Below, piece by piece: positions 39,190 through 51,600 of a DNA stretch of 64,000 bases. Source of the stretch: Baylisascaris procyonis (Eukaryota; Nematoda; Chromadorea; Rhabditida; Ascarididae). Under the pieces are notes generated by a model. That model worked only from the letters and a program-made list of their open reading frames with translations, did not search any database and had not been told where the DNA came from. Made by a program: the position numbers and the translations under genes. Numbering within the stretch: position 1 is the first letter of the stretch; each line of letters begins with the position of its first letter. The DNA is taken from assembly GCA_037389465.1 (NCBI GenBank), contig JAZARR010000082.1:4762501-4826500 (forward strand), given 5' to 3'.

Positions 39190-39640
39190 TCATAGCGTTA
39201 CAACCGATTTTCGAAGGAACTAAACTCTCCATGACAAGAAGGGCTTTCGAGTCTAATTGAGAATCGAGCGCGAAGTTCAACAAATCTTAGAAAACTCCTC
39301 GCGACGCAGGCGGGGGTCGAACCCGTATCCTCGCGACTGGGAGTCGGACGCGTTACCCAACACGCCAAACCTGCATCGCATCCAATCCTATATGCGCTAG
39401 TGAATAGCTAAAATTTGGAGAATGTGTACTATGCATTGGATCATTAGAAACATGAAGGTGTTTTTGTTCTTTTAGTATTCTTTTTTCGTCAAAGACTTTG
39501 AAAATCATGCTACGGTCTTACTTCATTTTCCGTTGGTTACTGGCGTAACGATTGGTGGATACTATTCTCAGCATGTTCATTATGCTACGTAATAGTTGGT
39601 CGGTTGCTTTATGAAATGTAAGAATTGTTACTATATTGCT
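39190..39640 (-). mobile_element. Left copy of SINE-like inverted repeat
   Basis: Diverged reverse complement of about 55140-55575. Shared blocks, in order, include GGCTTTCGAGTCT, CAAATCTTAGAAAACTC, CTAAAATTTGGAGAATGTGT, GTTACTGGCGTAACGATTGG and TCGGTTGCTTTATGAAATGT. It carries a tRNA-like head on the minus strand (39301-39379). No open frame or transposase, so a non-autonomous, pol III-type element is the best reading. It ends about 190 bases upstream of the OATP 5' exon. Confidence 0.75.
39301..39379 (-). other. tRNA-like head with A box and B box
   Basis: On the minus strand, A box TGGCGTGTTGGG (39356-39367), a small stem CGACT-CCC-AGTCG, and B box GGTTCGACCCC (39313-39323), which matches the pol III consensus. 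The ends pair over ten bases (GCGATGCAGG with CCTGCGTCGC), longer than the seven of a normal acceptor stem. Extra bases sit between the acceptor and D stems, so a functional tRNA is unlikely; this is the promoter-bearing part of the SINE-like element. Another B-box-like GGTTCGACCTC lies near 39100. Confidence 0.6.
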
Positions 39641-39826
39641 AGTCGAAATATTAGAATATTGAGTCATTATCGCGTATTTTATTTGATTTTTGCTTCTCTA
39701 ATATAAAACTAAAGCGCTAATCGAGTATTCCTTCACTTATTTTTTTTATCTACTTAAAATATGGCAGCAATTACTCGAATAAAAGATGAATGTTTTGTCT
39801 ATTTTTTTTTAATTTTTTACTTTCAG

Positions 39827-39858
39827 GCTTATTGCTGCATCATTAATATCACACTGCA
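39827..39858 (+). promoter_or_regulatory. OATP 5' UTR after a strong splice acceptor
   Basis: TTACTTTCAG at 39817-39826 is followed by 32 bases and the initiator ATG at 39859. It is a spliced-leader site or the acceptor of an upstream untranslated exon. Confidence 0.5.
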
Positions 39859-42800
39859 ATGGAAGGCCAAAAAGCAGTAAGTTATGTATTGTCTTGGTAG
39901 AACGAATGTAATGTTTTACTTCGAGTAATGCCTCAGACTGTTAAAAATCCGAAAATATTAAATTTAGAGGGGAAGTTCTGTGGAACATGAAAAAATTTTC
40001 AAAAATAATTAAGAAGGAAAAATTTTATTGAAGTAGATTGGGGGGGGGGGGGGAGGCATGTTCCCTCCTAAATTCTGAACATTCTTCAACTACAGCGTAC
40101 AATATTTTAGTTTGCAAAAGTAAATCGTTTTTTTCCTTCATTTTAGGATGCAAAAAGATTTCTTGAGAAAACAACAGACGAAAACTTTATTGAAAGAAGA
40201 TATTGCGAGAAGGCTTCGAGATTTATCGTAGATTTTCTTTCATTTAAAACTTCCGGGATTTCGTAAGGACTGCATCGATTTGCTCTGATCGACCTTCTAG
40301 GACAACTCTGATCGAAAAATCTTTATTTTACTTACTTTATTTCAATAATCCACCTCCCCCCTCCCCCCAAGCAGAAAAACGTATGAAAGTATACAAACAC
40401 GAACAGTAATACATTCGTAAAGCAATATTCTGGGCAAATAGACATTCATTGCATAAGAGCAGTAAGACTGCGAAGCGAAGATCGAAACGATTCAACCATA
40501 GTTTGGAAGCAAAGGATTCGATTTATTAATGATACGGGCAAAAAGGAGATTCTAAACTTTCATAATGCAAAACTGGAAAATATACAGTATATTGTTTGTG
40601 CTGTAATATGCTTCGGCAAGCTTGAATTAATGTACACATCGACGGTGAAAGGTAAACTGCAATGTTTCTGAGAGTAGGGTGTTGGAAGAGCTGCAAACAA
40701 TTTGATAACAAAGATCTAGTCGGATTTCAGCTTGCAGTATTCAAATGATCCCAAGTCGAGGATTTCTGACACCACACTATATTCTGGAGATGGTGTGGTG
40801 GCGATAAACTTAAAGAAAAACGGTGCGATTGAAGCGTTTCTGGGCAACCGCTAACAATTCGTTGCCAAAAATCGGACAAGAAGATCACACATGATTAAAA
40901 TATTTCGCTACGGATCGGCAATAACTAATGAAAGCCTTTCGATAATGCTTAATAAATCCATACTGCAAAGCACAACGAATACGGACTCCAATTTCGGCTA
41001 GAGTGGAACACTAGAATTTCTCAGAGTCGATCATAACACCAAAGTCATGACCACCACCTACAATAGAAAGAACCCCACCTCGTAGCTTGAGAAAACATTC
41101 ACGCCGGAAGTTGCTAGGAAACACATAAACATTTTTTCATGTGCAGCGTTTAAGTGCCGTAATTTCGACTAGGTGGTGAGTACAGCAAGGCCGTTCTGTA
41201 ACCTATGGAATTTATAGAAAGATCATGCAATGGACAATAAATCTTGACGTTAGCATCAAATAGCTTGGTCGTCAATGTGTACAGGGAAGAAATCATGCTG
41301 CAAAATAAACTTAAGCTTTTGGGATGCAATGAATTTGTTGCACAATTACATTCAAATGGACTTAAAAATTATATGGTACGTTTCAATATCAACAAGTTAT
41401 AGATGATCATTCGCGATGCAAGTTGCAATAGGAATCATCTAATGTTAATCATATCCGCCGAATTGACTTACCCTAACCTCGCTAATTCCCTTATTCAAAC
41501 TACTAGACCGAAAGAAAGACAGCCATACCAACATTTACACAAATTTATGCGTGCATCAAAAAAGATTTCCTAACCAGAAAGTGGATTTTTTTTTAATTCA
41601 AATATTTTTTTTGTAAATTCAAAGATTTCGATTCTTCCAGCACCGAAGGATGATAAGAAGATTCCAGACATAAGAGTCTGGAAAAAAATGCGACAATTAT
41701 TGCAATGATATGAATTGAGAAATAATTTTTAAATTTTAGGTAATTTGCTTTTTTGTACTCTTTCTAACGGTATATTTTCTCGAAGCGATTGGTGGATTCT
41801 ATATGACAAGGTAAGCGAATTGAATTTAGTAGAATCTTATTGCAAAGATTCTTAAAGTCCATCGTTAAATATCAACATTAAAAGAGATATTTTTAATTAT
41901 CACTCATAATGATCGTTATCTAATAATGAAAATTAATAATTGCTATTCTTCGTTAATAAATTAAATATTTCAATATTTCTATGATATATTGAAATTCAAT
42001 TGTATTACTATCGCAAATAGAAGTCATATTATAAAATGCATTGCTAATAAACTGAAAATTGTCAATTTCAACGTAGTCACTAATATTTTAATTCAAAAAA
42101 AAAGAATATCTTTAATAATGGACAGATTTCTCGTTAAAAAAAAAGTCTAGGTGCACCTATGCCTTGCCCGATTTATGTGCTGAAAAAACTTCCGTAAAAT
42201 TAGCTCTTCTTAGCAAAAATTGCTGCTAGTTTTTTTTTTTTCATTTGTTTGTTCAGTTTCAATAATTGTTAAATATATATCAGGTATTTGCTTTTTTTTT
42301 TCATAATTTTGATGCTATAATAAGACGAAAAAATAAAAAATGAATGATAAAATTCTATTTTTTTTTTCAGTGCGGTTGTGTCGATTGAAAAACAATTTCA
42401 AATCCCTAGTCGTATGTCGGGTCTTATGGTTTCGGCGGGTGATTTCGGCTATATTCCATCGGTCGTATTCGTCAGTTATCTCGGAGGAAAGGTTCCTATA
42501 GAATAAAATTACACATTTATTGATGCTGTTAATTGAAGTCAATCGTATGCTTGAATTGCAACAAAACGCATAACGCAAGATGTCATAGGGATTTACTTGA
42601 AACATTCGCAAAGAGTGCCATTTAGGCGATTTTCCATTGATCTGAGTTTGGAAACTAGTCTAGAACGATTAGATGCTCCGACCTGGGAACTTTATGAGGA
42701 ATTAAAGAGTCCTGGACAATATCAGGATCGTATTATGAACTAGTTGAGGATTGGTGATAATTTCACTCTAGTTTTATTGGAACGATTTAGCTTTTGTATT

Positions 42801-45402
42801 TTAAATAAAACCATTTTTAAGGAGGTAAACCATTAATATATACTTTTTGGAAGCCGAAAACATAGCAGATTTACTTTTGATGATGTATGCAACGTTTTTA
42901 AGATTAAACAAATCTATACGATATAATTATAGTTTAAGGTTGAGCTGAGAGGAGAAAATGAAATCAAAGAAGAATGGATGCGCACATAATATTCCATATA
43001 GAGGTTTATTTTTCAGCGAAAAAAATAACCTCAAAAATAAAACTTATCGACAAATAAAACTTAATGAGAGATATTCTTTGTAAAAATGAAAAAGTTTCAT
43101 TTAAATAAATGATGAAAATCAACGAATCACAACACGGATCTAATAAAATACTAGCGAGACGAAGAAACTGCTCAATATATCATCAAAAACCGCCGTATAT
43201 GGGGTGTAGACGTATAACAATGAAGTTGCGCTTTGCAACTATAGTCTCAATTTGTAATCTAATAGAAGTGATCAAATATACAGCGAATATTAGCAGAAAC
43301 GCTCAAAGGGATATCACAAATCACATAAGAAATGATCACTAAATATAGTAATTTGATCATAAAATAGTCTAGCTGAGGAGTGTTTGTAAAAAAATGAAAG
43401 AGATAAAAAATGGATAAGTTGTATTTCAAGTATTAAAACAGTTTGAATATAAAGTAGTCCATATTCAAACACTAAAATTATCCTCTTCCCTTAGTATCCC
43501 ATTCACGTTGATCATACAATTCGTCGAATAAAATGAATAGTTCCTAGAATCCTAAAGCATTACGCTGGCTGCTATGATTTAACACATGTGAAGAAAACGC
43601 ATGCTCTAAAAGCATTAGGAAGATTGAAACGCTCCGGAGTTTTATTCGAGGTGAGGCAGGACTCCGGAAAGTATGGATAACTCTGACGCTATTCAGCTCT
43701 CCGAACCTGGATAGATGTCATTAAGGATGGGGAATGAAATCTCTTGAAATGACAATGGCATCGTTTCCCTCAAACTATTATGGACCCCCTTCTTCCTTTC
43801 CTTTTCCTCCTCGTCTCTTCATAAATTAAAAGTTGTTTCTACTCGGGGGATCATGTAGTTCTTGCTCGACGAATTAAACAAAGGAAACTTTAGCAATCGA
43901 AGTTTTTTTTCTGGTATTTCATCTTTGATCAATAATTGAGGTCAATACCAAGCATATGGTTCTTTGCGGTATCTAGCATGAACGATTAAATTTTAATAGT
44001 TCTATATTTAGATTTGTCGATTATTGAAGAAACGATCGAAAAAAACTCTTCCTGAATCGATATCAAAATCGATATTACTTTGCAGGGTAATCGTGCTCGA
44101 TGGATTGGTGGTGGTTGTTTGATGATTGCACTTGCCAATTTCCTCATCAGCATGTCCAACTTTTTATTTCCGGTTGAGAGTATTCGCCTCAATGCATCTG
44201 TTGTTGGTAAGTTTATAGATCGAATCTTAAAAATTATCGATTTCTATTCGATTGATCAATAGGTTTTTTTTTATGATCAAAACTCTGTTTACGCTATAAT
44301 TGTGGTGTTCAGCCTTAGTCACAAAACAAATAATACAGAATCTGAAAACATAAAAAGATATAAAAATCAATATTTGATGTACATTGTCTATTAGTCATTT
44401 ACATATTGAATATTAAGCGAACTCTTATAAAAATAATTAAATAAAGGTTATTTCAGAACAACGAATAGAAATTGACTCCGAGAGATTGAATGATGACACA
44501 ACTGCTGAATCGTTTTTTGAGTATCTCTCAAAGAGTATGGCAGCCACAAACTTCACTGATATGGTTCGTCGAGAAAAGCGCTTTAATTTTGCGAATCCGC
44601 ATAAAATATTAGTGCTGATGTGATATCGACGTTAGAATGTAGCCGTAGCGGAGTCTTTTAAATCTTTTGACTCCAATAATATGCAAGCACATTAATTATC
44701 GATAAGAAACAGTGAAGAAACGAAGAAAACAATTTTACATGTGGATTAAAGATTTGTGCGCAGCTATAACATAACCAAGGAAAAGCTTTAAAAATGATCA
44801 TCTCAGTTTCCTTCTTCTCCCCACTAGCACCTTAAAATTTCCCGTTTTGGTAGTTTTTTTTTTCTGAAAAGAATTATTGATTATCACTTCGCAATCTATC
44901 TTTATCACTTGTAGTTACCAATCTATGTTATATAACTGTGAATTGTGATAAATGACAAATGCAATTCTCTTATCAATGTGCTTTCCCATATAGAAAAAAG
45001 CAATTTGCAATGTTTTCTTTTTATGCTAATGTATTGTGTTTGAAATATTTTTAGGATCGATACAATCCATTACAGCACAGTATAACTACTTCTGAGAGAA
45101 TTTAGTATACTCTGATGTGCATCGTAATGGTATAATAGCTATACGTCCTTAGTAGAATAGTATGGCGCTTACCATTCTTGATATTTGGCCTCATTAATTA
45201 GTCCATCTCCTACTTAATACTATTTATCTCACTTTAGATACAAAGAATCGAATAGAATTTCGATATGATCTTAATTGAATTATAGATTGAGATGGAATTG
45301 TTAACGAAATTGAGAAATATATCGATGAAAGAATTCGCACATAAGAATCTCGATTTTTGCTACCGCAGAAATGAATCGATAAACGTATGCAATCGATATT
45401 TT
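39859..45402 (+). CDS. OATP exons 1-8 (residues about 1-254)
   Basis: Exons: 39859-39876, 40147-40262, 41285-41375, 41740-41810, 42371-42491, 44086-44206, 44457-44563, 45286-45402. The first coding exon is only 18 nt (MEGQKA). Exon 2 ends at a GTAAGG donor in phase 2 and exon 3 restores frame (S-EEIMLQNKL); these two encode a hydrophilic N-terminus with no family match, so they are less certain than the rest. Exon 4 is TM1, exon 5 TM2, exon 6 the conserved GNRARWIGGGCLMIALANFL. Exons 7 and 8 are the variable extracellular loop with Asn-glycosylation-type sites (NFT, NIS, NES). Confidence 0.85.
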
Positions 45403-45605
45403 GTAAGTTTTAGCACTTCTTTCAAGAAATATTATTTATTGTTTAAGACTCTTTGAATAAAACATATTTTAATTCTTATTCAACATCATAAGCGGATTAA
45501 TTGATAATTAAAGCTCGTATTTTATATATTATTATGTATAATCTTACATCTTATATATGTTTTAAGTATTATTTAAATAAATGAATAAATAAATAAATAA
45601 ATGTA

Positions 45606-45639
<34 letters not shown>

Positions 45640-48600
45640 TATATATACATATATATGTATATACAGTTTTATGCAAGGAATCCGTTGTTGATGCATCAAG
45701 TTTTGAAACTTACCAATGCAGGATTATTTACGTGAAGTGAAAGCACCAAATGCAAGTGATATCGCCAATATTCGCATCCTTATGGGAGCACCATTTGCCT
45801 TCTGCAGTCGGTTGGTGAACGGTTTGCGTGATCAGGTACTTTTATATGTTCATGCAGTTGGATTTCTTATAAATATATTCTTAATTACATAATTATAAAA
45901 CGTGCAACTTGAACTTAAAACTTGACAGTGCTAGAAAGCTTAAATTTTAAAACTTAGATCACTGTCGGACTCAACTTTTTCGTCGGCTTTTTTAATGTAA
46001 AAAAGTCACTCATAATTTGCAGTTATGATTTCCATTTTATGCTGATTTCAACTAAGTGGGAGTAAAAATACAGACTGTTTCTGGATTCATAACAACTTTT
46101 TTGCAAAATGTGAGGCATAAATGAGCTTATTTCTCTTCGTTTCTAAGCTTAGTTATATTATGATTTCTGAAAATTATTTATGTCATTCTTTTTCCTTCTT
46201 CCTTCACATTATTTTATGCTTAATTTCAAGGCGATTGCTATTCCAATAAAGAATTAAAATAAATAAATTTCTGTGAAATAAATAAATAAATTAAATAAAT
46301 TGCAAATCCTAAATAAAGAGTGGAGATTCTTTGAAAGCATAAGTCGATCGGCGATGTCAGTTGGCTATCGAATCTTCGCATTTCATGATCGTCGCATATT
46401 GAATTAGATTTATCAAAATTCCACATTTCAGATCGAATATTTAAAGTGCTCAAAAGATCCATCGAATTTGGGTCCATTTATAATGATCTTTGGTGGTCTT
46501 CTAATTTTGGGTGTTGGACGTACAATGCCTTTCTCTCTTGGACTCCCACTTATCGATGATAACGTTAAACGAAAGAATTTACCCGTCTACTTTGGTAATT
46601 ATTACTCTCTATAATTTAATGCATATTCTTTTTTTTTATATGGGTAACTATACATCCAATTAGGGGGAATTTACTTCTGATTGATCAATGACTTCGATAA
46701 ATTTTTTGATTTAATGAGTTGTAAAATTCAATAATAATTTCAACGATTTTTAGAGAAAACATATGAATATTTCAAAATTTTAAGCATTATTTATCTAAAT
46801 ATCGAAGAGGATTTATAGGTGCAAATTTTTTGATGCTATCTTATAATCGCACCTTATTGTCAATTGAGATTCTATTTGCTTTCATTTAACGAGAGATCCT
46901 AATCTCTAATACAATTATTTGCTTTCATTTATAGCTGGAATGTTCTTCATTCGAATTCTTGGTCCTGTACTTGGTTTCATGATTGGTGGCATCACTAATA
47001 GATATTATTACTCGTTTGAGGGTAAGTTACTGCAAAATATTATTGATTCGATATGAATGAATATTTTCAGCTATAGAGCAACTTGTGTGCCTTGGAATAA
47101 TTCAAAGAATGCATATCTCAGGCTAATCTTCGAAATTTTATGCGAAAATATTTTAAATAATACAACTTTTTTGTTGCAAAAAGAGGGATATTCGTTGATA
47201 TATATAATGCAAAAATATTTCCCATCAACAAAAGTATTTTTTAGTACCACCTGGTTTATCTCCTCGTGATCCGATGTGGATTGGTCGATGGTGGGCTGGC
47301 TTTTTGGGCATTAGCATTGTAATGTTCGGTCCTTCTCTAGCGCTTTATCTCTTTCCGGCGCCGAGTAAGAAGAAAACAATCGATACAAGTGATGGAACAC
47401 CAGAACTCGAAAATAAAGCTGTAATATTTATTGAACTTTGTTTATTTCCGTTAAAATTGCCCATCTTCGACTTTTTTTAAAAATCGTTTTCGTCTATCAA
47501 ATTTTGCATACAGATAGAGACTCATTTATAAAATAATTCATTTTTTTTGGATATTTGCGCCATAGATATAATATATTCTCGGAGTGTTACTTGATCTACT
47601 GTTGGGGAATAATTTAACGACGAGAGTTGTGACATTGTTAATTGCATTTTATGCCTAGTGACGTTTGCAATTTTTCTATGTGTTTTGGTATAGGCAAGAT
47701 TAGATCTCGAAAGAAGAGAGATTAGAACGTTAATGCTCGACCTTTTGAGTATCGTGAACTGTGTTCAACATAACCTATCTTTATTGCAATCTTTCCCAAA
47801 TTTAATCCTTCCCCTACCCGATGTCCTAATATTACCCATCAAATTACCCAAATTCCCCTACCCTTTAAACTTCTTATGCATTAATTCTGATCACAATCGG
47901 CCTTACTCATCGGATTCAACGATTCACTTTTTAAATCACACCTCAACAATCGTCCTTTCATGTTCAATATTATCTTCAAACTTAACTGCATTTCTCGCAA
48001 ACTCAAATGTTTAGAACTCGAGAGATGGGGGAGGTATTGAATTCAAGGTATCACTTTACTTTTGAAAGAGTCGTTTTTTGTTGGTAATGTTTTTATATTG
48101 TTGCATATGTTATAGTGAATGTTATTGTTTATGAAGAGTACAATTCTTTATGATTTAAACAATATTACAATAGTCAGTAATATGCCCTAGACTTATTTCA
48201 TTGCAGGGTGTGAAGATCAGTTTAGAAACAGAAAAGGGCGTCGAACAGCAGCCACTTCAAAAAACAAAGTACATTACTTCCGGTTATATTTTTTTGTGAA
48301 ATTTTTTTATTCGTCTAGTATCAATAATTATTTCACTAATTAATTTTAATGTTGGCAATAAAATTTTTATCTCATTTATATGTATCCAAATATTTCTTTA
48401 AAAATTTTATAATTCTACAATAGCTAATATGCCATCGACGTAAATTATGCAAATTTCAGACCGACACATAAAAGAAATCGCAGTTTGGCGTTGGTGGATC
48501 GTAATGTGACTCGGGATAAGGATGGAAATACAGTTGTACCGAAAAATTTTGATGAAAAAGTGAACGGTGAGAACCACGTTGAGATTATTACAAAGCTTTT

Positions 48601-51600
48601 CAATTTCACCTCAGAGAGAGAGGGAGGGAGAGAGAGAGGAAGGGAGAGGGATTGGTGAAATAAGGTGTCCGCAAACATCTGTTTCGCTTTGTCGTGGAAT
48701 GTCTCAAGGATGTTCTTATGTGATGACTGCTGTTCAGCGGTATTGCAATGTCTGAATTTACATCGCCTATTGCCAACACAATAATTGCATCGATAACAAC
48801 TTTTTATATATAAAGCTCAGATTAATTGAGCTAGAAATTATTTTAATTGTATTTGTGCATAAAAGTTATAGCCAAATGACAAATGCAAGTTTTTTATTAT
48901 TTCACAGTCAAAATTAGGGCGTTAGATTTACTAAAATATAGCTTACTAATCGCTCAGATGTATTGATAATAAGCACCCATTAATGTTTGATATAAAACTT
49001 GCACTATAGCATGTAAGAGTAATTTCACCTAGATTAAGCAATTGTAATCCGAATATTTGGGATTTTCGTTGAAAAACTTTTATAAAAATATCGAAAAATA
49101 TTTGTATACTTTTCCATGTTTTATTTCACAATTGATTTATTTAACTTTTACAAAAAAATAAAAGTAAATAAAATAATTTTAACTTGTAAAATATTTTAAT
49201 TATTCGTCATTTTCTAATCGAAATACTATTTATACAGATTTCATCTCAACTGTAAAGACAATAATAAGAGCGCCAGTCTACACGGGTGCATTAATCGGTC
49301 GAATTCTTGATGTGCTCGCATTCAAAGGATTCTTCATTTTCCTTCCGAAATATTTGGAAGTACAATTCGGATTACCTCAACATGTTATTAGTTTTTATAT
49401 GGGTTCGTAATAATTTATTTATTTCTTGAACTATTGGTTGGCTGAAATTTTATTTTATTTATTTTTTCATTACAGATATGCATCTTAGCACTAATAAATC
49501 CAATATTTATAGTAGATTGGATATTTATTTCGAGTTTATTCACTTATATAATATGCGTCGATGTTTTAATTGAATGAGTATTTCAATATTTCATTCAGTT
49601 AATATTATGCATTCGATATTTTTTTTGTGTTAAGTTAATCATAAATACGAATAAAACATAAAACTGAAAGATTATTGGAAAAAATTTCTTCAATGCAAAA
49701 TTGGATAATTGGAATAAGAAATGATACGTCGTTAATGTTTTATCTTTGAAATATTAATATTTGCCGTGTTTTAAAGTATGAAATTAAATAAATTATTTCT
49801 CATTCGTTCAATTTTTTTTTTTTAAGGGATTGTTGGAGTATCCGGTTTTGCAGTGGGTGTTCTAATCGGCTCTGTTGCTATGAGAAAATTCAAATTACAA
49901 GGTTAATCAGCTATATTTTTTTTAAAATCTTTGATTTGCATATGCAATACTTCACATTTCCATTAAACTTTTTCTATTCTCTAAAAAAATTATAATACCG
50001 CGTTTTATATTTCTGTCGAAAAAACGTATAATATACATCTGTGTATTGCTTATTAGTAAAACAATTGCTTAACGCTGTTTGAAAAATTAATTAGCGTTTT
50101 GTTTTGCAATTAAATTAAAGATGTTTCATCAAAAATTACAATCGTTCAATGAGGCTTCATAAAGAGATAATGAATTTTTTATTGAAATTATTCTATTCCA
50201 TTCGAATTGAGTCGAAATTTCCCCACATGAATTTTTTTTTGTTTGAAAAAATTAGAGCGCAGAATTTTTCGATTAAATTGAGTAGTGCTTATAAATCGAA
50301 GAAGGTCAAATTTAGGTCGTAAAGCAGCAGCGTTTGTGGCTGTATGTTCGACGATGGCAGCTATTCTTTCATTTTTGAATGCAACGGTCGGTTGTAAATC
50401 TGTGCTCAGCTATCTTGCCGATTATTCAGTGTGAGTGCTTTGAATAATTCATGTGAACGTCTTGTCTTATGGCTTTGTTTTGAGCAGTAAACGGGTATCG
50501 AACCTATTTGCCGCATCGCATGCTTATTCCTTGCTTGAGTGATTTGAAGCTTTCCTAGAACTTTTCAAAAATTTTAGCGTACAGTAGTTTATCAGTTGTA
50601 AAATGCATTTGCGATGAAGTACTAGTCGAATGATACGGCAAATTTTCCTTAGTATATCTCATAAAAGACGAGCGGGTATATTAAAATTTTTTTTATTGAT
50701 GATGTATTTGTTAATTAAAGACTTCCATGTAAACGCATATTTAGGTTGGCAAGCGATGAGAATATGGCAATATCCTGAAAGTTTCACATTATTTAGGTTA
50801 ATAAGTTTCAATTGACTATTTATAAGCAGCCCAACCGGCGTTTATTTGGCTTCCACAAGCTTCGTCGATTTATTTCGGAAATGAGTTTCTTTGTGGGATG
50901 TATATTTTCAGAGCAAATAATGGTCTCTTCAATAGTACATGTAATGAAGGATGCAATTGCGATGGAATGCCATTATATCCGGTATGCAATCAACTCGGGG
51001 AAGTTTTCTATTCACCGTGTCAAGCTGGTTGTCCACTCGATGGAACTCTTGCAACTGATTCACCGCATAAGGTAGTGGAATATCTTTGATGACATAAATA
51101 TATCCATTTGAATCTTCATTTGAAACTTTGAATTCGAATGCTGTATTAATATCGATCATTGTCGTGTTTAAACTAAGAACGCTTTTGCACAAATTTTCTT
51201 ATTTATTTATTATTTCATTTATTCACTTGTTTATTCATCCATTTATTTATTTTCTAAGAGTCAGCTCCCATTGCCTCATCTAGTTGTTTAGGTCTCCTTG
51301 AGGATCTGCATCTTCTATCGAGATGCGGTTGAATAAATTATGAGGCAACACAAGTTTAAGGGATGAACAGTTTATCACATTTGTGCAATAAGTGTGACAA
51401 GCAAGAAGGGATATTAGGATAGCACGAATCGCCGGCACGACCAAGCAGTGGAACTCTACACTGCCCCCGATCACCTCGTGCATTTCAACAGCGGCTCGTT
51501 GGATGACTCGGCCTTAGGGGCAGTCTAAAAGCTGGGATGGATACATGAGTAGATCAACCCCTTTCATAACCTTCAGATTCTGCTTCAGGCTAGCCTCACG

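Larger units (their letters stand above)
31141..39826. other. Intergenic region between divergent PSME4 and OATP genes
   Basis: About 8.7 kb between two divergent gene starts, so both promoters should lie here. It is AT-rich with long A, T and C runs. Features inside are listed separately: a 35-bp tandem repeat, TGTCTGTA-like simple repeats, hairpins, a TA microsatellite and a tRNA-like/SINE-like block near its right end. More G+C-rich patches at about 33.4-33.6, 35.4-35.6 and 38.8-39.4 kb look like diverged repeats. Open frames such as 32246-32590 (minus) and 32509-32841 (plus) overlap each other and have no recognisable domain. Confidence 0.6.
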
